Positions 42,546-54,451 of a stretch of 64,000 bases of DNA are shown here, piece after piece. The stretch lies in assembly GCA_029945375.1 (NCBI GenBank), contig CM057063.1, positions 2,353,894-2,417,893 on the forward strand. The letters are read 5' to 3'. Position 1 is the first letter of the stretch; the number at the start of each line of letters is the position of its first letter. The notes under the pieces are model-generated. The model searched no databases, was not told where the DNA came from, and worked only from the letters and a program-made list of their open reading frames with translations. Made by a program: the position numbers and the translations under genes. The DNA comes from Agaricus subrufescens. Its lineage: Eukaryota; Basidiomycota; Agaricomycetes; Agaricales; Agaricaceae.

Positions 42546-44423
42546 ATGGAGCCCTCCCCCGACCTCCCTCCCCTCCACACCGTCCTCCGCAACGACCCCG
42601 ACGAGGCGCGCAGGCTCCAGGACCTCGTCAACTGTCTCGACAGCGAAATCGACCAGGCCAACGACGTCCTCCGCGAGCTCCTCAAGCGTCGCAGCTCTCT
42701 CCTCGCAGAGGCCAGCTATATTCCCTGCGACCGGGAAAAAATCCTCGCGGACATCCGCAGGCTAGAGTCCGAGCTCTCAATCAAGAAGACAGAGGTAGCG
42801 GACGTCCAGGCAGAGATCTCTAGTCTCGAAGCCAGCTCCGACAGCTGCTCCAAGCCCCCGAATAACCCCCCCTCTCTTCACCCGTCGCCGCCCTATCTCC
42901 CATGCGTCCAGAAACACGCCAATGACATCGTCCGTTGCCAGTCTGTCTCAAACGAGTTGATGCTCGAAATCAATCGGATACACCAGCGGCTCGACCACTC
43001 CCGCAAACTTCTCTCCCCGATCCTCCGTCTTCCCTCAGAGCTACTCCAGCACATCTTCACTTTCTGCCTGCCTTCACAACGCTTCGTCCCACTCTACCAG
43101 CAGTCAGCTCCACTCCTTCTCACCAGCGTAAATCGCCTGTTCCGTGAACGTGCCCTTGCCACTCCTAATCTATGGGCCTCACTCTCAATTCGCAGAAATA
43201 GCTCAGGTACTGGCTTCTACCCTCATCCAAACCTCATCCAACTTTTCATCGAGCGGTCCGCTGCCGTTCCTCTATCCTGGAGCCTAGAGGATGCCACATT
43301 AAATCTCCACGTAGTTGACACTAACCATCCTCCCATGCCTGTTTCACAAATCGTGGAACTCTACGTGCCTCATGCTCAACGCTGGAGGCATGTGAGAATC
43401 GATTATGGGAGTGGTTGGGTGCCCAGTACTGGCCTTGATCTCATACCTCCAGAAGATCACTTTCCCATACTGGAGACCTTCTCCATCAAGCGCGGTTATT
43501 GGCTTGATAATCGTGAGATCGGAATCCTCGCTCGCATGTTGGCATCACCTGGACTTCGTGGCGTCAGCTGGTATAGTCAAAAACCTTACACCACGCTGAC
43601 GATGCCGTGGACCCAGCTCACGCAGTTCTCGATCAACCACCTCGTTCCTGTTCGCGAAGCCCTAAACATCATCTCTCTTTGCAAGAAGCTCGAAGACGTC
43701 GAGCTTAACATGCTTCTCCCAACAAAAATCGAAGGCGAGTCGCCAATAGAGACCCTCAGGCACGATTACCTTCAGGGACTGAAATTGGAGATGGCTGGCG
43801 ACCCCAACATCCTATTCAACGCAATCACCTTTCCCAACCTCAAACGGTTTGAGATTAGCCTCACGCAAAGCCCGCGTGCTCCACCGTTGTCCCTCGAGTT
43901 GTTCCGGCAGTTCATTGATCGCTCGGCATGCGTCCTAGAAAAACTTACTATCGAGGAGGCCCAGTTGAACCCAGATGATCTTCTCAATTTGCTCATGTAC
44001 CTCTCACCCTCTCTTACCGAACTCAGTTTCCAGCACGAACGCCTCAATCCCGGTTACATCAACGAGCGGATATTGCGAATGATGACGCAACCCGATGTTC
44101 ATGGGCCTAATTACGTGGAAGACCCGGTAACCCGAAAAAAATTCAAAGGACTGCTTTGTCCAAACCTCAGGTTTCTGCGTCTTTGGGGTGTTGTAGGATC
44201 AGCTGACGGAGTTTTAGCCGATATGTTGCAAAGCAGATGGATCGGATGTCGGAACTGTCGGCCAGTGCGGGTTTTGGATACAGTGTTCATTGTTTTGGAC
44301 GATGATATGGATCAGAATCGACATCAGGAGGATTTCAGAAGAATGCATGAGTTGAAGGCTCGGAGACCCGGTCTTTGCTTCCAGCGCTTAGTGCGGATGG
44401 CAATGGACGAACGAGCGAGATAA
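42546..44423 (+). CDS. F-box protein with an N-terminal coiled coil
   Basis: An intronless 625-residue protein from MEPSPDLPPLHTVL. An alternative in-frame ATG is ten codons upstream at 42516; the frame further upstream is GC-rich and unlikely to be coding. Residues about 25-100 form a two-part coiled coil (LQDLVNCLDSEIDQANDVLREL; ILADIRRLESELSIKKTEVADVQ). The F-box-like segment is ILRLPSELLQHIFTFCLP, then LLLTSVNRLFRERALATPNLWASLSI (about residues 155-220). A divergent leucine-rich region follows (KKLEDVELNMLLP; DLLNLLMYLSPSLTELSF). This is the classic Agaricomycete 'coiled coil plus F-box' arrangement, probably a Skp1-dependent ubiquitin ligase receptor. It belongs to a different subfamily from the F-box proteins at 6370 and 37241. 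Confidence 0.85.
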   Translation: MEPSPDLPPLHTVLRNDPDEARRLQDLVNCLDSEIDQANDVLRELLKRRSSLLAEASYIPCDREKILADIRRLESELSIKKTEVADVQAEISSLEASSDSCSKPPNNPPSLHPSPPYLPCVQKHANDIVRCQSVSNELMLEINRIHQRLDHSRKLLSPILRLPSELLQHIFTFCLPSQRFVPLYQQSAPLLLTSVNRLFRERALATPNLWASLSIRRNSSGTGFYPHPNLIQLFIERSAAVPLSWSLEDATLNLHVVDTNHPPMPVSQIVELYVPHAQRWRHVRIDYGSGWVPSTGLDLIPPEDHFPILETFSIKRGYWLDNREIGILARMLASPGLRGVSWYSQKPYTTLTMPWTQLTQFSINHLVPVREALNIISLCKKLEDVELNMLLPTKIEGESPIETLRHDYLQGLKLEMAGDPNILFNAITFPNLKRFEISLTQSPRAPPLSLELFRQFIDRSACVLEKLTIEEAQLNPDDLLNLLMYLSPSLTELSFQHERLNPGYINERILRMMTQPDVHGPNYVEDPVTRKKFKGLLCPNLRFLRLWGVVGSADGVLADMLQSRWIGCRNCRPVRVLDTVFIVLDDDMDQNRHQEDFRRMHELKARRPGLCFQRLVRMAMDERAR

Positions 44424-47199
44424 GTATGGACGAGCTTTACTGCATTATGCCTTTTCATTCCCTTTTCATTCTCGGTCTAATTATTATGCTTCGTCTTGCA
44501 GCCTTTCGTTGGCCAATAGCGTTTAAAAATACCCTATAATGTCTTTCCTGTTTTTGGTTACCGCTTTTATGTATTGGCTTCTCCTAATTCTTTTTTTGTA
44601 AAAACCTACCAGGAGATACTTCGCTCCCTTACGCCCCGTACTACCTCCCGTCATATGTAATTAGCATATTATCTATAGTTCTGAATGACATGACGACATC
44701 CATGGTTCCCTTTTCTGGATAAGAGCTGAATGGAATTTCGAGTGTTTGTTGCCAGAGTTACAAGAAGATTTATTTCAAGAATGGTTGTGAGACGGCTACA
44801 GCTGAATTGTGATTAAGACTTTGATTACGACCTTTATCCGTGTCGGTTAGTTTGCCGTGTGCTGCTATCGTAATTATAGCTAAGCGAGTGAACATAGTAT
44901 GACGTATATCGTGTATGTTTGTTACGTGTATATATATATGTGTGTGTATCGGAGTCTGGAAGGAAGCATGTCAACATCAAACGGAACTGATGATGGCGTG
45001 GTATGTGGTGCGGTATTACATTCCTTGTGATAGCATGATGCTGATGTGGCAAGAAACAAGGAAGGAACGGAGGACGCACTATGTATATACTGTGCTAGAC
45101 CGTGTACGTGAAAGCTCGTCTTTGTATGCTTGTGAGAAGACCCTTTATCCGAGGTAAAAGAGAAGAGAATCGGGATGTATGTCATAGCCTAGGACGGATT
45201 CCGCTAGGTCCGTCATTTGGTGCGTCATCCTTTACTCTTTGTATATATATACCGAGGAATAACGTTTCTGAGGCTGTTATGCTATGCTTCCCCCGTGGTG
45301 AAAGGCGAAATGGTTTCGCTCAGAGCGGCTAAATGCGCGAGATTTGGTAGGGTGAATGTATGAACCGTTCGGCTACTGGGATATCCACTTTGTACTCCGT
45401 GATTCTAATTCCGAGATATGTCAAGACTGGGAAATGCCCCTCAACGCCACACATAGATATATCGGCAACCTTTTGAAATTTCCCGCCCCTGGTAGGGAGA
45501 CTTGTTTCATTTTGTTTCCCCTCCTCTCCCGCCTTGGTGTTGGATGGGGTAAGGGTTGATAAAACTGTGTGTAACAAGAAAGCCTAGGCCATGGCGCACT
45601 TCCTCGGTTCGAATTATGTCACTGGGGATGACGATGACGATGACGAATGACAAAAATATCGTTGTGTTTTGTTTTTGACAGAACTTAAGTTGCTATTGTG
45701 TTTTTTTTTGCTGGTGGTGGTTAGTCCGATGTTGATATTTCTGTCTCCTTGGTATGTGGTACTGGGACCGATGTGAATATGTAGGATATACTTAAAATGG
45801 TGATGTCATGTTAATGAGTTTGGATTGGGTATGAGATATTATCTCCGCATTGGTGACAACGGGATATGATCATGAGGAGGGCTACTGGTTCTTTTTACCC
45901 ACCATTTGGTTCTTGCCTGGGTTTACTTCGTTGTTCGGTAGGAGATATGAGTCCACTCTGGATATTTAGGCTTATTCGGTTTCCAGAAACCCGGCGCTTG
46001 GTGTACAATAATACATAGTGAGTCGAAGTAAAAGAAGTGAAGAGTATTCCGAACCAATAGGCGAGGTCCGAGAGAGGGAGATCTATGTCCAAGAGATTAC
46101 TGATATACGCGAGAGTGCCAAGAAAAGAACTTGTTCAGAGGGAGTACCTGAGTCGAGAAGTTAGGTCGGCTTCGAGCCTGGACCCTCGCGACTTGGGCCG
46201 GCGTCCGGGCCCGGCGAAGATGCTTAAATTGGCACACGAAATTTGAAAAAAAATTTGTGTCGTTGTTGAACATGATGCCAGTGCATCAGTGTGCAATGAA
46301 ACACGTTCGTCATGACCAGTGAGGTATTTGCTGTAATACATATATAGCTTCTGTTTTTGGTGCTCTCGGGTGGGCTTGCCGATGGGAGTTTGATATTTCG
46401 CGTCGCGAGGTGTGGGTAAAAAGAAAACGCGATCAGGGAGCAATCGGTCATACAAGGAACAATCTTTTTTTTTTTTTTTTTTGAAAGTGACTGTTTAAGC
46501 TCTTGAAAGGATGACCAAGTCTGGTACGTAACTGAGCTCACGAACGTCGGCAACGGATCGCGCTCTTCGTGAGCTCGGTCACGGTCACGAAGATCACGTC
46601 CCTCTTCCGTGCCACCACCAGGTTTTGGGTCTCGCAGTTCGCCCTCTTTTGCCTTTTGCCTGCTGGATCCCAATTAACCGTACTCTCCCACTTACTCACG
46701 TAGTATTGGCATCCGTACAGCGCGCAACGAATGGGCCCACTTGCGCTTCACAGCCCGGTCTCGATGACGACACCCAGAGCGGACAGGGAGGCTCCATATG
46801 GGCTTTCGCCCATTCTCGTCTATATGGGCCACACTTGATCCCCAGCAGTATATCAAACATAATCTATACACCAGTCTATGTCATCTACACAGCTTCCTTT
46901 TCTAATGACACTGCCTTCACTCGCAGACTCCAATTGACCAATGATCTGAAATATGTCAGACATAACAGCCCTTTCCCGATTCTTGCTGGCCTACGCAGTA
47001 TGTCTACAAGCATGATTACATATATCGAGGGTAATTCTACCGGCTGTCATTGGGCAATCATCGTCTTGATGCCAATGGGTCGCCGCCCGTGGAGTTGCCG
47101 TTGATAGGTCCGTCCGACACAGCTTTCCATTCCGTTCCATCCTTTTCTTTATCTTGATCGTCAAGCTTTTGAGAAATACGTCATATCGGGGCCAAGGCA
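44424..47199. other. Long intergenic region with simple-sequence repeats
   Basis: About 2.8 kb with no supported gene. It contains a TATATATATGTGTGTGTAT run at about 44931-44949, a GATGAC hexamer repeat at about 45628-45648, and a T-tract of about 19 at 46466-46484. GC-rich patches near 46170-46215 and 46560-46640 were checked for tRNA folds and rejected. Confidence 0.5.
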
Positions 47200-49331
47200 A
47201 TGCACCCAGAATTGAAGCATGCACTTGACATTGGAGCATCGATACCGGAGGGTGGGTTTGACGCTAAAGTAGTTTGTCGAGAAATTTAGCTCAATCACTC
47301 GTGAATAGTTATCGAATTGTTTACAAAGCATCACGGCGGCCCAAAGGAGGAGCAAGTTGATCTTCGAGCGTACTCTTGTGCTGGTGTAACCCGCCGCGAT
47401 TACGAATTCTGGGACAATTGGAGTCCTTGTGAGTCCCGCAATGCTTGATTTGCCAATGGCTTTGACAGTGTCCACTAACGAACAAATAGTAGCTGATCAT
47501 CTGCCTACGTATTCCCTGCTTGAGCTAACCGCCGTCTGTGAACCATTCCTGAGCATCCATAGAGCCCTCACGAAGGAGGTTATTTCATGGATTTGCGACT
47601 CAAAAAGAAGAAAAAACGTTTATCTCATCGCGGAACCACGAATTCCTAGGCTGATCGCTCATGAACATTCCAGAGCTGCTGTCTTCGCCAACATTTGTTC
47701 CGATGCTCAGCGGTTTGGACGGTTTTTCAATAACCAAGTCCCACGGTTTCCCTACGATATATACCCTCTTAGCGGTGAACTTGCAGTAGCCTACCCTCCC
47801 TATCGTCGCATCCTCACTCGAGTATTGGCTGACAGTCCCGGAATCCATGAGCTACCACTGCGGGTTCGCTTCAAAAAACTCATCTACGAACCATGGAAAG
47901 AAATTCAAGAATTTCATCCGCAATACGTTACTACACCTCCAGTGATTGTTCTTCGCTGGGGTACTGAATGGGAGGATGAAGAACTTTTACGCTCAATCTG
48001 CGAGTTTGGCTCGCATTCTTCGTCGTTATTATGGATCGTCTCAATCGGCGGCCGACACCACTCTCAAACTTCCCATCCTCGACCTTCTTGACCCATTGGC
48101 ATCGTTTCATTACTCCCGACTGCCTATTCGTTATGACGAAGCTCTGGTGGATACGGCTTCAGTTCTTCATTATAAATTCGACATCCTTCGCGACAAGCAC
48201 ACGGAGGCATTTTATGACGATGAGATCTGGCCTTCAGTGGGACAAATGTCACAGTTGGTCAAGATCGTAGCAGGAGTTTTCGAGTTTGTCGATGTCATGA
48301 TTCAATTCATTGATTGGACGGATAATGGCGGGCCTCGAGCGCACTTGGAGACTTTTTTGACATATATGGTTGATTCACCTTCACCTTCGGACGAGCATCC
48401 GTATTCCGCTCTCGATCATTTCTACGTTAATGCGTTTTCCAGCATCCCTTCAAATCTGCATCCCGTCATGAAAAAGGCATTCGGCATCATTTGTTACCTT
48501 AAGTATTGCAATTCCGCTGAACTAGCTTGTCTGCTTTCCCTTGGGTATAATGTATGCCTCCCTCATTTTAAACGTTTTGCCGATATTGGGACCGATGACT
48601 GGTACCACAAAAGCTCATGCACCTGTCTTAGACGCTTTATAGAATCCTCCAATCGGCCAGGCCAATTTCATATTCCCGAATCCGAATCTCGTCTTTCCGT
48701 ATTTCAAGCCTGTCTATATGTCCTCAGTCATACCTCAGATGCCACTATTCTATTAAAGCCAAAGGCGGTGCAGTGGATACAAGCCGATCAAAATACGTAC
48801 TGCAAGCAAACGAAGAGACTCCGACCTACGGCTTGCAGCACCTTATGCGATATCCGAGATGCGGGTGAAGAGTGGATATCCTTATTGCGTCGTTTCGACT
48901 TTCGGTGTTTGGCACATAACTGTGATTACATTTTTCTCCATACTTTCATAGAATTCCTCAGGCACTTATCTGGAGTGAGTTTACGGATCAAATAAGTGTT
49001 GTACAACTGACGGACATATTCTAGCTGGACAAGGTCAACTCACCGAACATAGTTCGCATTAAGCCTGCAAGTTCATTGGACAGACAATTCATTGATAAAT
49101 GTAAAGGTCTCGCCGAACCGTTGGTAAGTAGTCTGTTATTACTATTCTAGGTACTCTCCTCATCTTTCTTAGGACTTTGAAGAAGAACAATCACATTTGT
49201 CGGATCCCAGATATGTCTTACTCGGGTATGAAACTCGAACTGTGCTCGCAGTCCTGGTCCAACGGAAACGTGATAGTTATAAGACCAGCGGAGTAACTAT
49301 CTACACATCAGCTATGCTTGAATACATGTAA
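47200..49331 (+). pseudogene. Pseudo-NACHT protein, copy B (frameshifted)
   Basis: Same plan as copies A and C: exon 1 MHPELKHALDIGASIPE (start 47200), exon 2 VIELFTKHHGG...EFWDNWSP, long exon from about 47491 (ADHLPTYSLLEL...), last exons LDKVNSPNIVRIKP and DPRYVLLGYETRTVLAV...TSAMLEYM, with TAA at 49329-49331. At about 48045-48052 (ATCGGCGGCCGACACC) the frame shifts by +1. Before it reads SSSLLWIVSI and after it reads ADTTLKLPILDLLDPLASF, against LLWLISINPDFTFPIHDLLDPLAPF in copy C. Everything else is well preserved, so the lesion is recent or a sequence error. The P-loop site reads AEPRIPRLIAHE and the Walker B site PVIVLRWGTEW. Confidence 0.7.
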
Positions 49332-49754
49332 CACAATTGGTTAGTTCCGACTTGTTTCATTGATATTATTGTTTCGAGGTTATCGGACTTCTATAGCCCG
49401 AAACATTGCTAGCGGTCCTCGCCGTCCCGAAAACAACAGCCTCTCAATAGCCTCTTCGTTATACGTTGTTCATATATCACTAGACACGCATAAACCCATT
49501 ACCTTCTTTACCGAGGGAAGAGTGCCACCTGTAGTAAATCGTAATACCCATCCACTCATATATTGTCATGAGGAATCAGGATATGCTTCCTCTCCAAGGT
49601 GATGTATGGCTTCACGATCGTCTAATCGGCGTCAGTGCTGCAAACAATCGGATCATTATGGGTAGATCCGGCACAAGGCCCGAATCTGATCCATCTCCTC
49701 TCTTATCCCAGACATAACATCTTTTGAATACCATACTGAATTTGAATTTGAACC
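49332..49754. other. Short intergenic region between pseudo-NACHT copies B and C
   Basis: Contains the copy B 3' end and the copy C promoter. No gene is supported. Confidence 0.4.
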
Positions 49755-51913
49755 ATGCCAATGCACCCAGAGTTGAAGCATGCACTCGAAACTGGGATAT
49801 CAACACGGAAAGGTAAGAGTCCGAATGGTTTGTAGAGGATAACTTCATGCTTGTCCCGATAGTTATCCAAAACTTTATCAAGTATCACTGCGGCGTGACG
49901 GATAAACAAATCGACCATCGTGCTGACCGGAGTACTATAACTCACAGTGATCATCAATTCTGGGACACATGGAGACCTTGTGCGTGTCGTGCTCGATCTA
50001 CTAATCTCAATTTAATACCCACTAACAGAACACAGTATCACGCTACTTGACCGACAGCTCGGGGCCGCGCTCGACACCTAGTAAAACCTCTTTGAAAATT
50101 CATAAAGCTCTAACGAGGGATATTATCTCGTGGCTCTGTAGTTCCAGAAGACGTTGTAACGTTTATCTCATTGCCGAACCATCTGCGTCGGGACTGTACC
50201 GCCATGAAAACTACAAAGCTGATGCGCTTTTTGCTAGCATTCTTTCGAAAGCCCAGCGGTTTGGGCGGTCCCGCTACGACATCCACGCCCTTATCGATAA
50301 ACTTGCGACCGCTTACCCTCCTTACCGCCGCACGCTCACAAGGATATTGATTGATAATCCTGGAATTCGTGCACTACCATTGCGTACTCGCTTCAAAAAA
50401 CTTGTGCATGACCCATGGAAAGCACTCCAAATATCTTACCCACACTATACCACTACACCACCTGTGATTGTCATCCGCTGGGATGCTGGAAGCCAAGATG
50501 AAGAGCTTTTTCGCGCAATCTGCGAGTTTGGCTCGTCGCCACATTCTTCGACGTTATTGTGGCTCATTTCGATAAATCCTGACTTCACATTTCCTATCCA
50601 CGATCTTCTTGACCCGCTCGCGCCATTCCCTTACTTCCGACTGCCTACTTGTTGCTATCGACTACCTATTTGTTTTGACGAGGTTCCTGGAGACACCGCT
50701 CCGGTACTTCGTTCTAAGTTCAGTACCCTTCGCAGCTCTTACAATGAGATGTTTGATGTGGCGGAGGTGTGGCCTTCGGAGGAACAGATATTGCAATTGA
50801 CCAAAATAGTTTCAGGAGTTTTCGATTTTGTTGGCGCTATTATTCGATTCGTTGATTGGAAGGATGGCGGTGGACCACGGACACACTTGGAGACATTTTT
50901 GGCGTATATGGGCGACCCTCTTCCGCCCCTGCATGAGCAACCATTCCGCGCTTTTGATCAATTCTACACTCAAGCCCTCTCCAACATTCCTTCGGACATG
51001 TTTCCGATCGTGAAGCGGGCAATGGCCATTATCCTCTCCTTTACTAGGGACTGCTCCGAAACTCTGACTCCCCTCCAGGTAGTCGGTCTGGTGTCTCCCG
51101 GGAACGACGCCTTCTTTCCTCACCTTAAACGCCTGTCTGATTCCGACACCAACACTTTTCATCTTAGAATTTCATGCTCATATCTTGGACGGTTTCTGGA
51201 GGATCCGAATCGATCAGGCCAATTTCACATTTCCGAAACAGAATCTCGTCTCCTTGCATTTCAAGCATCGTTGCACACTCTCACACATTCCTCAGATATT
51301 ACTACGATAATAAAGCCTGAAACGGTTCGATCAATTCAAGCTAACCAAAGTGTATACAGCGAGCAACTTGAGAGACTCAGGGCTGTGGCTTGCAGTGGGT
51401 TATGTCAGATCCGAGACGCAGGTGCGGAATGGGCATCGTTTTTACGCGGCTTTGATTTCCGTTGCTTGGCATACACATGCGACAAGATCCATCTTACACA
51501 CTTTACGGAATTCATCAAACACCTGCACAGGGTGAGTTTTTTGATCGAGTACACTTAGAGGGTTGAAGGACGTATAGTCTGGCTGCACAAGGTTGGCTTA
51601 TCGAATATTGTTCGTGTCGAGCCTGCAGGCCTTTTGGACAGGCAATTCATCGACAAATGTGAAGGGCTTGCTGAGCCGTTTGTATGAAGTTTTGTACATC
51701 AGTACTCACGATCTTCTACTCATCCATCTATAGAATCTTGAAGGAGATTGGCCTCTCTCGGGTCCCAAATACGTCTTACTTGGTTATGAGGCCGAAACCG
51801 TGTTAGCGGTGATTGCTTCTCGAGAGGGATATGACGAGAACTTTGGGGAAAATTTTGGTGTGAGGAGCGGTGTGGTAACAATCTACACATCTACCATGCT
51901 TGACGATATGTAG
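49755..51913 (+). CDS. Pseudo-NACHT protein, copy C (intact)
   Basis: The start ATG at 49755 gives MPMHPELKHALETGIST (another ATG two codons later aligns with copy B). Exon 2 reads VIQNFIKYHCG...QFWDTWRP. The long exon opens after AACAG at about 50030 and runs to about 51530: LTRDIISWLCSSRRRCNVYLIAEPSASGLYRHE at the lost P-loop, FKKLVHDPWKAL, PPVIVIRWDAGSQDEEL at the lost Walker B, GVFDFVGAIIRFVDWKDGGG, FDQFYTQALSNIPSDM and LEDPNRSGQFHI. The C-terminal exons read VGLSNIVRVEPAG (acceptor CACAAG at about 51591) and PKYVLLGYEAETVLAVI, ending TSTMLDDM with TAG at 51911-51913. It is the best-preserved member of the family. It lies head-to-tail 424 bp after copy B, evidently by local duplication. 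Confidence 0.75.
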
Positions 51914-52226
51914 CAAGATCTGTGTATCAGCTCAAAATTTTTGCTACCAGTTACGTTCAAAAATTTGAAGTCTCAGTGTTTACGCATCTATACGTCGTGA
52001 CCACTACTAATTTGTTCTCGTTCGTAGCCAGATACAGTGGACGAAAATCTCTCTGAATCATCAAAAAAACCCTACAAGTCCTGGAATTCTCGTACGCATG
52101 AATATCTACAATTTTTTGATCGCGAATACATCGTCTGCTGAAGAAGATAACCATCGTCCTGGACCGGTCATATAAACGCGACTATACCTGAACACAGACT
52201 CAACTTTGGGAGAAATACGGTAAAAT
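51914..52226. other. Convergent intergenic region
   Basis: Lies between the copy C stop and the tyrosinase stop. AT-rich; no gene is supported. Confidence 0.4.
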
Positions 52227-54451
52227 TTAAAAGAAGTGTAAAGTATTGAGACCGCCTTTGGCAAGATCAACAGCAGCTCCGGTAGCCGCGCCAGCAATAT
52301 CGAGTGCGGCACCAGCAGCAGCCCCGGTAACCCCCACAGCAGCACCAGATGCGGCACCAGCAACCCCTACAACAGCACCAGCAGTAGTTTCAACTACATC
52401 AAGACCGATTGTAACAACACCGGTGACGAGATCGAGGACATCGTTGAAGAGGACAATGGGAATACTCTTGTCAAGCCTGGGCATTTTTTCACCGGGAGGG
52501 AGATGCAAAGGGCGACCTTCGACACGGATCTTGAGGGATCTCAAGGGGACACTATGGTCATCCTGTAAAATATTTCGTTATCGACAGAATTTAAGAAAAG
52601 AGGTTCAGGATAGCGTCACTTACAAGAACGACTTTGTAGGACAACTTCTTTTCCTTCAAATAGTGCTGAACAGCTTGAGGATCGAAAGTACCAATATCAC
52701 GGGCAATGAAACGACTAAGGCCAACGTAAGCTTCTTGAACAAGGTCGTTCTGAGTCCTGCAGTTAGCGCAGCTATCCGGGGTAGTGCCACGGAAAACGTT
52801 GATGGAGCCAACATAATTCTCTTTTTTGACACTGGTGTTTCCGTCAACAGCGAAATAGAAGATGATAGCAAAACTATCGTTCAACTCAAACTTCTTCCAA
52901 GAAGCGTGAATGGTATAATCAAACATCTTGAGCTCTTTGTCGTGTTCAGCCGTAATACCCTTGAAGTCGGAGAGGAGGTCGAGAGCGTGATTCTTTCCGG
53001 TCTTCTTCATACCGTAGCGTTTGTCGATATGGTCGTTAATATAGTCACGGACGAGGTCTTGAGACGCTCCTTTGATCTTGTCAAAATCAGGGTAAGAATA
53101 ACCGAGACGGGTGGTATTGGTGAGAGGAACGGAAGTCCAAGGTTTGTCACGGGTCTCGTAGAAAGGCTCAAGAACTGACAGGTAGGAATTCAGAAATGTC
53201 ACCACCACACGTTAGAGATGGAAAAGGCGCACTAGAATCTTTATTGAGCTGAGCACCTGGTGCAAATCCCATGGAACCTTCACGCTCTGGTCCTTGAGAG
53301 ACCCAGATACCAGGATGAATGGCTTGCCAAAGAGACAAATGACGGTCTACATTGCAGTGATGCAACCAGAAGATAGGATCAAAAGCTGGGTAGCGTTCCT
53401 ACCATTAAGTAGGAGCATTCATCACTGCACTAAGGCACATACCGGCAAATAAGGCATGAGTCATGTGTCCCCTGACAACGCCGCGTCCAACGAAACCGTG
53501 GATATCATCATGGACAGCTTCCAAGCTGTTTGCATGAGAGTCATCAAACTCTCCGTGGTTGCTGAACGATTCCCAATTATCGTTGAACTTCAACATGTCA
53601 TACGTCTTCTCTCGAGTAGACTCAGCTTCGAGATCAAGCTTACTGGATTTTGGATTTGAGAGTCAGTTCAAGCTATCATTGTACTTTTCGAAAAAGTATC
53701 ATCCACTTACGCGATCAGGCCAGGAATATCTTCTTTCTTGTTCGCATCGGGATTCCTGACGGTCATAGTCCAGGTTTCATAGTTTGGGTATCCTTTGAAG
53801 GAAGGATCGATAGGGTGGAAATGGTAGCGAAGCATTGGGTTGCTGACGAAGACCTTAGTTCCATCGAAGTTAACGATTTGGACTTGTTCCAGCTTGATGA
53901 CCTCGTCTGGAGGTACGAGCGAGTAACCTGTGTCCCAGTAGGGTTGGCGAAGATTCTCGGCTGCTTGAATCCACAATTGTTTGTTGATAGTAAACTTCTT
54001 AGCGATCTCCTTCGCCTCTTCCTGAAGTATTTGCTGTTAAAGGCAAACAAAGCATGTATCAGCTGCGAAACGGGCATATTGACATGTGAAATGAACCTCA
54101 TAGATAGAGACGTAAACCCTGTGCCATGTCGGGAACAAAACTTGGCTGTGGGTACAGTACCCAGATTCGTACGGGGGAGCCGGGGTATTTGCGGGTTTTG
54201 CCCAGGTGGTGAAAGGCAAGCCGTGGATACCGGCGAGTTGGAAGAAGGAACTGTAGTCAGCCTGATTCTTGGCTTGGATAGCCTCTGTACATTGAGAGTG
54301 CGTTAAGAATATATTGTCAATTGTGAGCGGAACACGACTTACGGAGAGCACGGACGTAGAGAGTGAAGAATTTTTCGTCACGGACGAAATCGACGATATC
54401 AAGGCGGTTCTTGACACCGCCAGTGGGACCGATAGTAGCGAGAAGAGACAT
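52227..54451 (-). CDS. Tyrosinase (polyphenol oxidase)
   Basis: A type-3 copper enzyme that hydroxylates monophenols and oxidises o-diphenols to quinones (melanin formation). The start ATG at 54451 gives [22 protein letters not shown]. Several short introns follow; the first donor is GTAAGT near 54341. Cu[28 protein letters not shown] (the Cys two residues before His is the thioether cysteine). Cu[12 protein letters not shown] and the last histidine in [14 protein letters not shown]. Downstream comes the C-terminal shielding domain ([35 protein letters not shown]) that keeps the proenzyme latent, with a CxxC. The last about 60 residues are an unusual hydrophobic Gly/Ala/Val-rich tract ([21 protein letters not shown]) ending LNTLHFF. 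No N-terminal signal peptide is present, as usual for mushroom tyrosinases. Confidence 0.93.

Noticed and set aside
42119..42823. A 234-residue open frame overlapping the F-box gene
   Set aside because: It lies in a GC-rich stretch where stops are rare, overlaps the coiled-coil coding frame and shows no motif.
45590..45640. GGTTCGAAT resembling a tRNA T-loop
   Set aside because: No matching acceptor stem, D-arm or anticodon arm could be formed around it; the same was true of the GC-rich patches at 46170 and 46590.
52246..53178. A 310-residue plus-strand frame
   Set aside because: It is the shadow of the tyrosinase gene on the other strand; copper-site and shielding-domain motifs are all on the minus strand.
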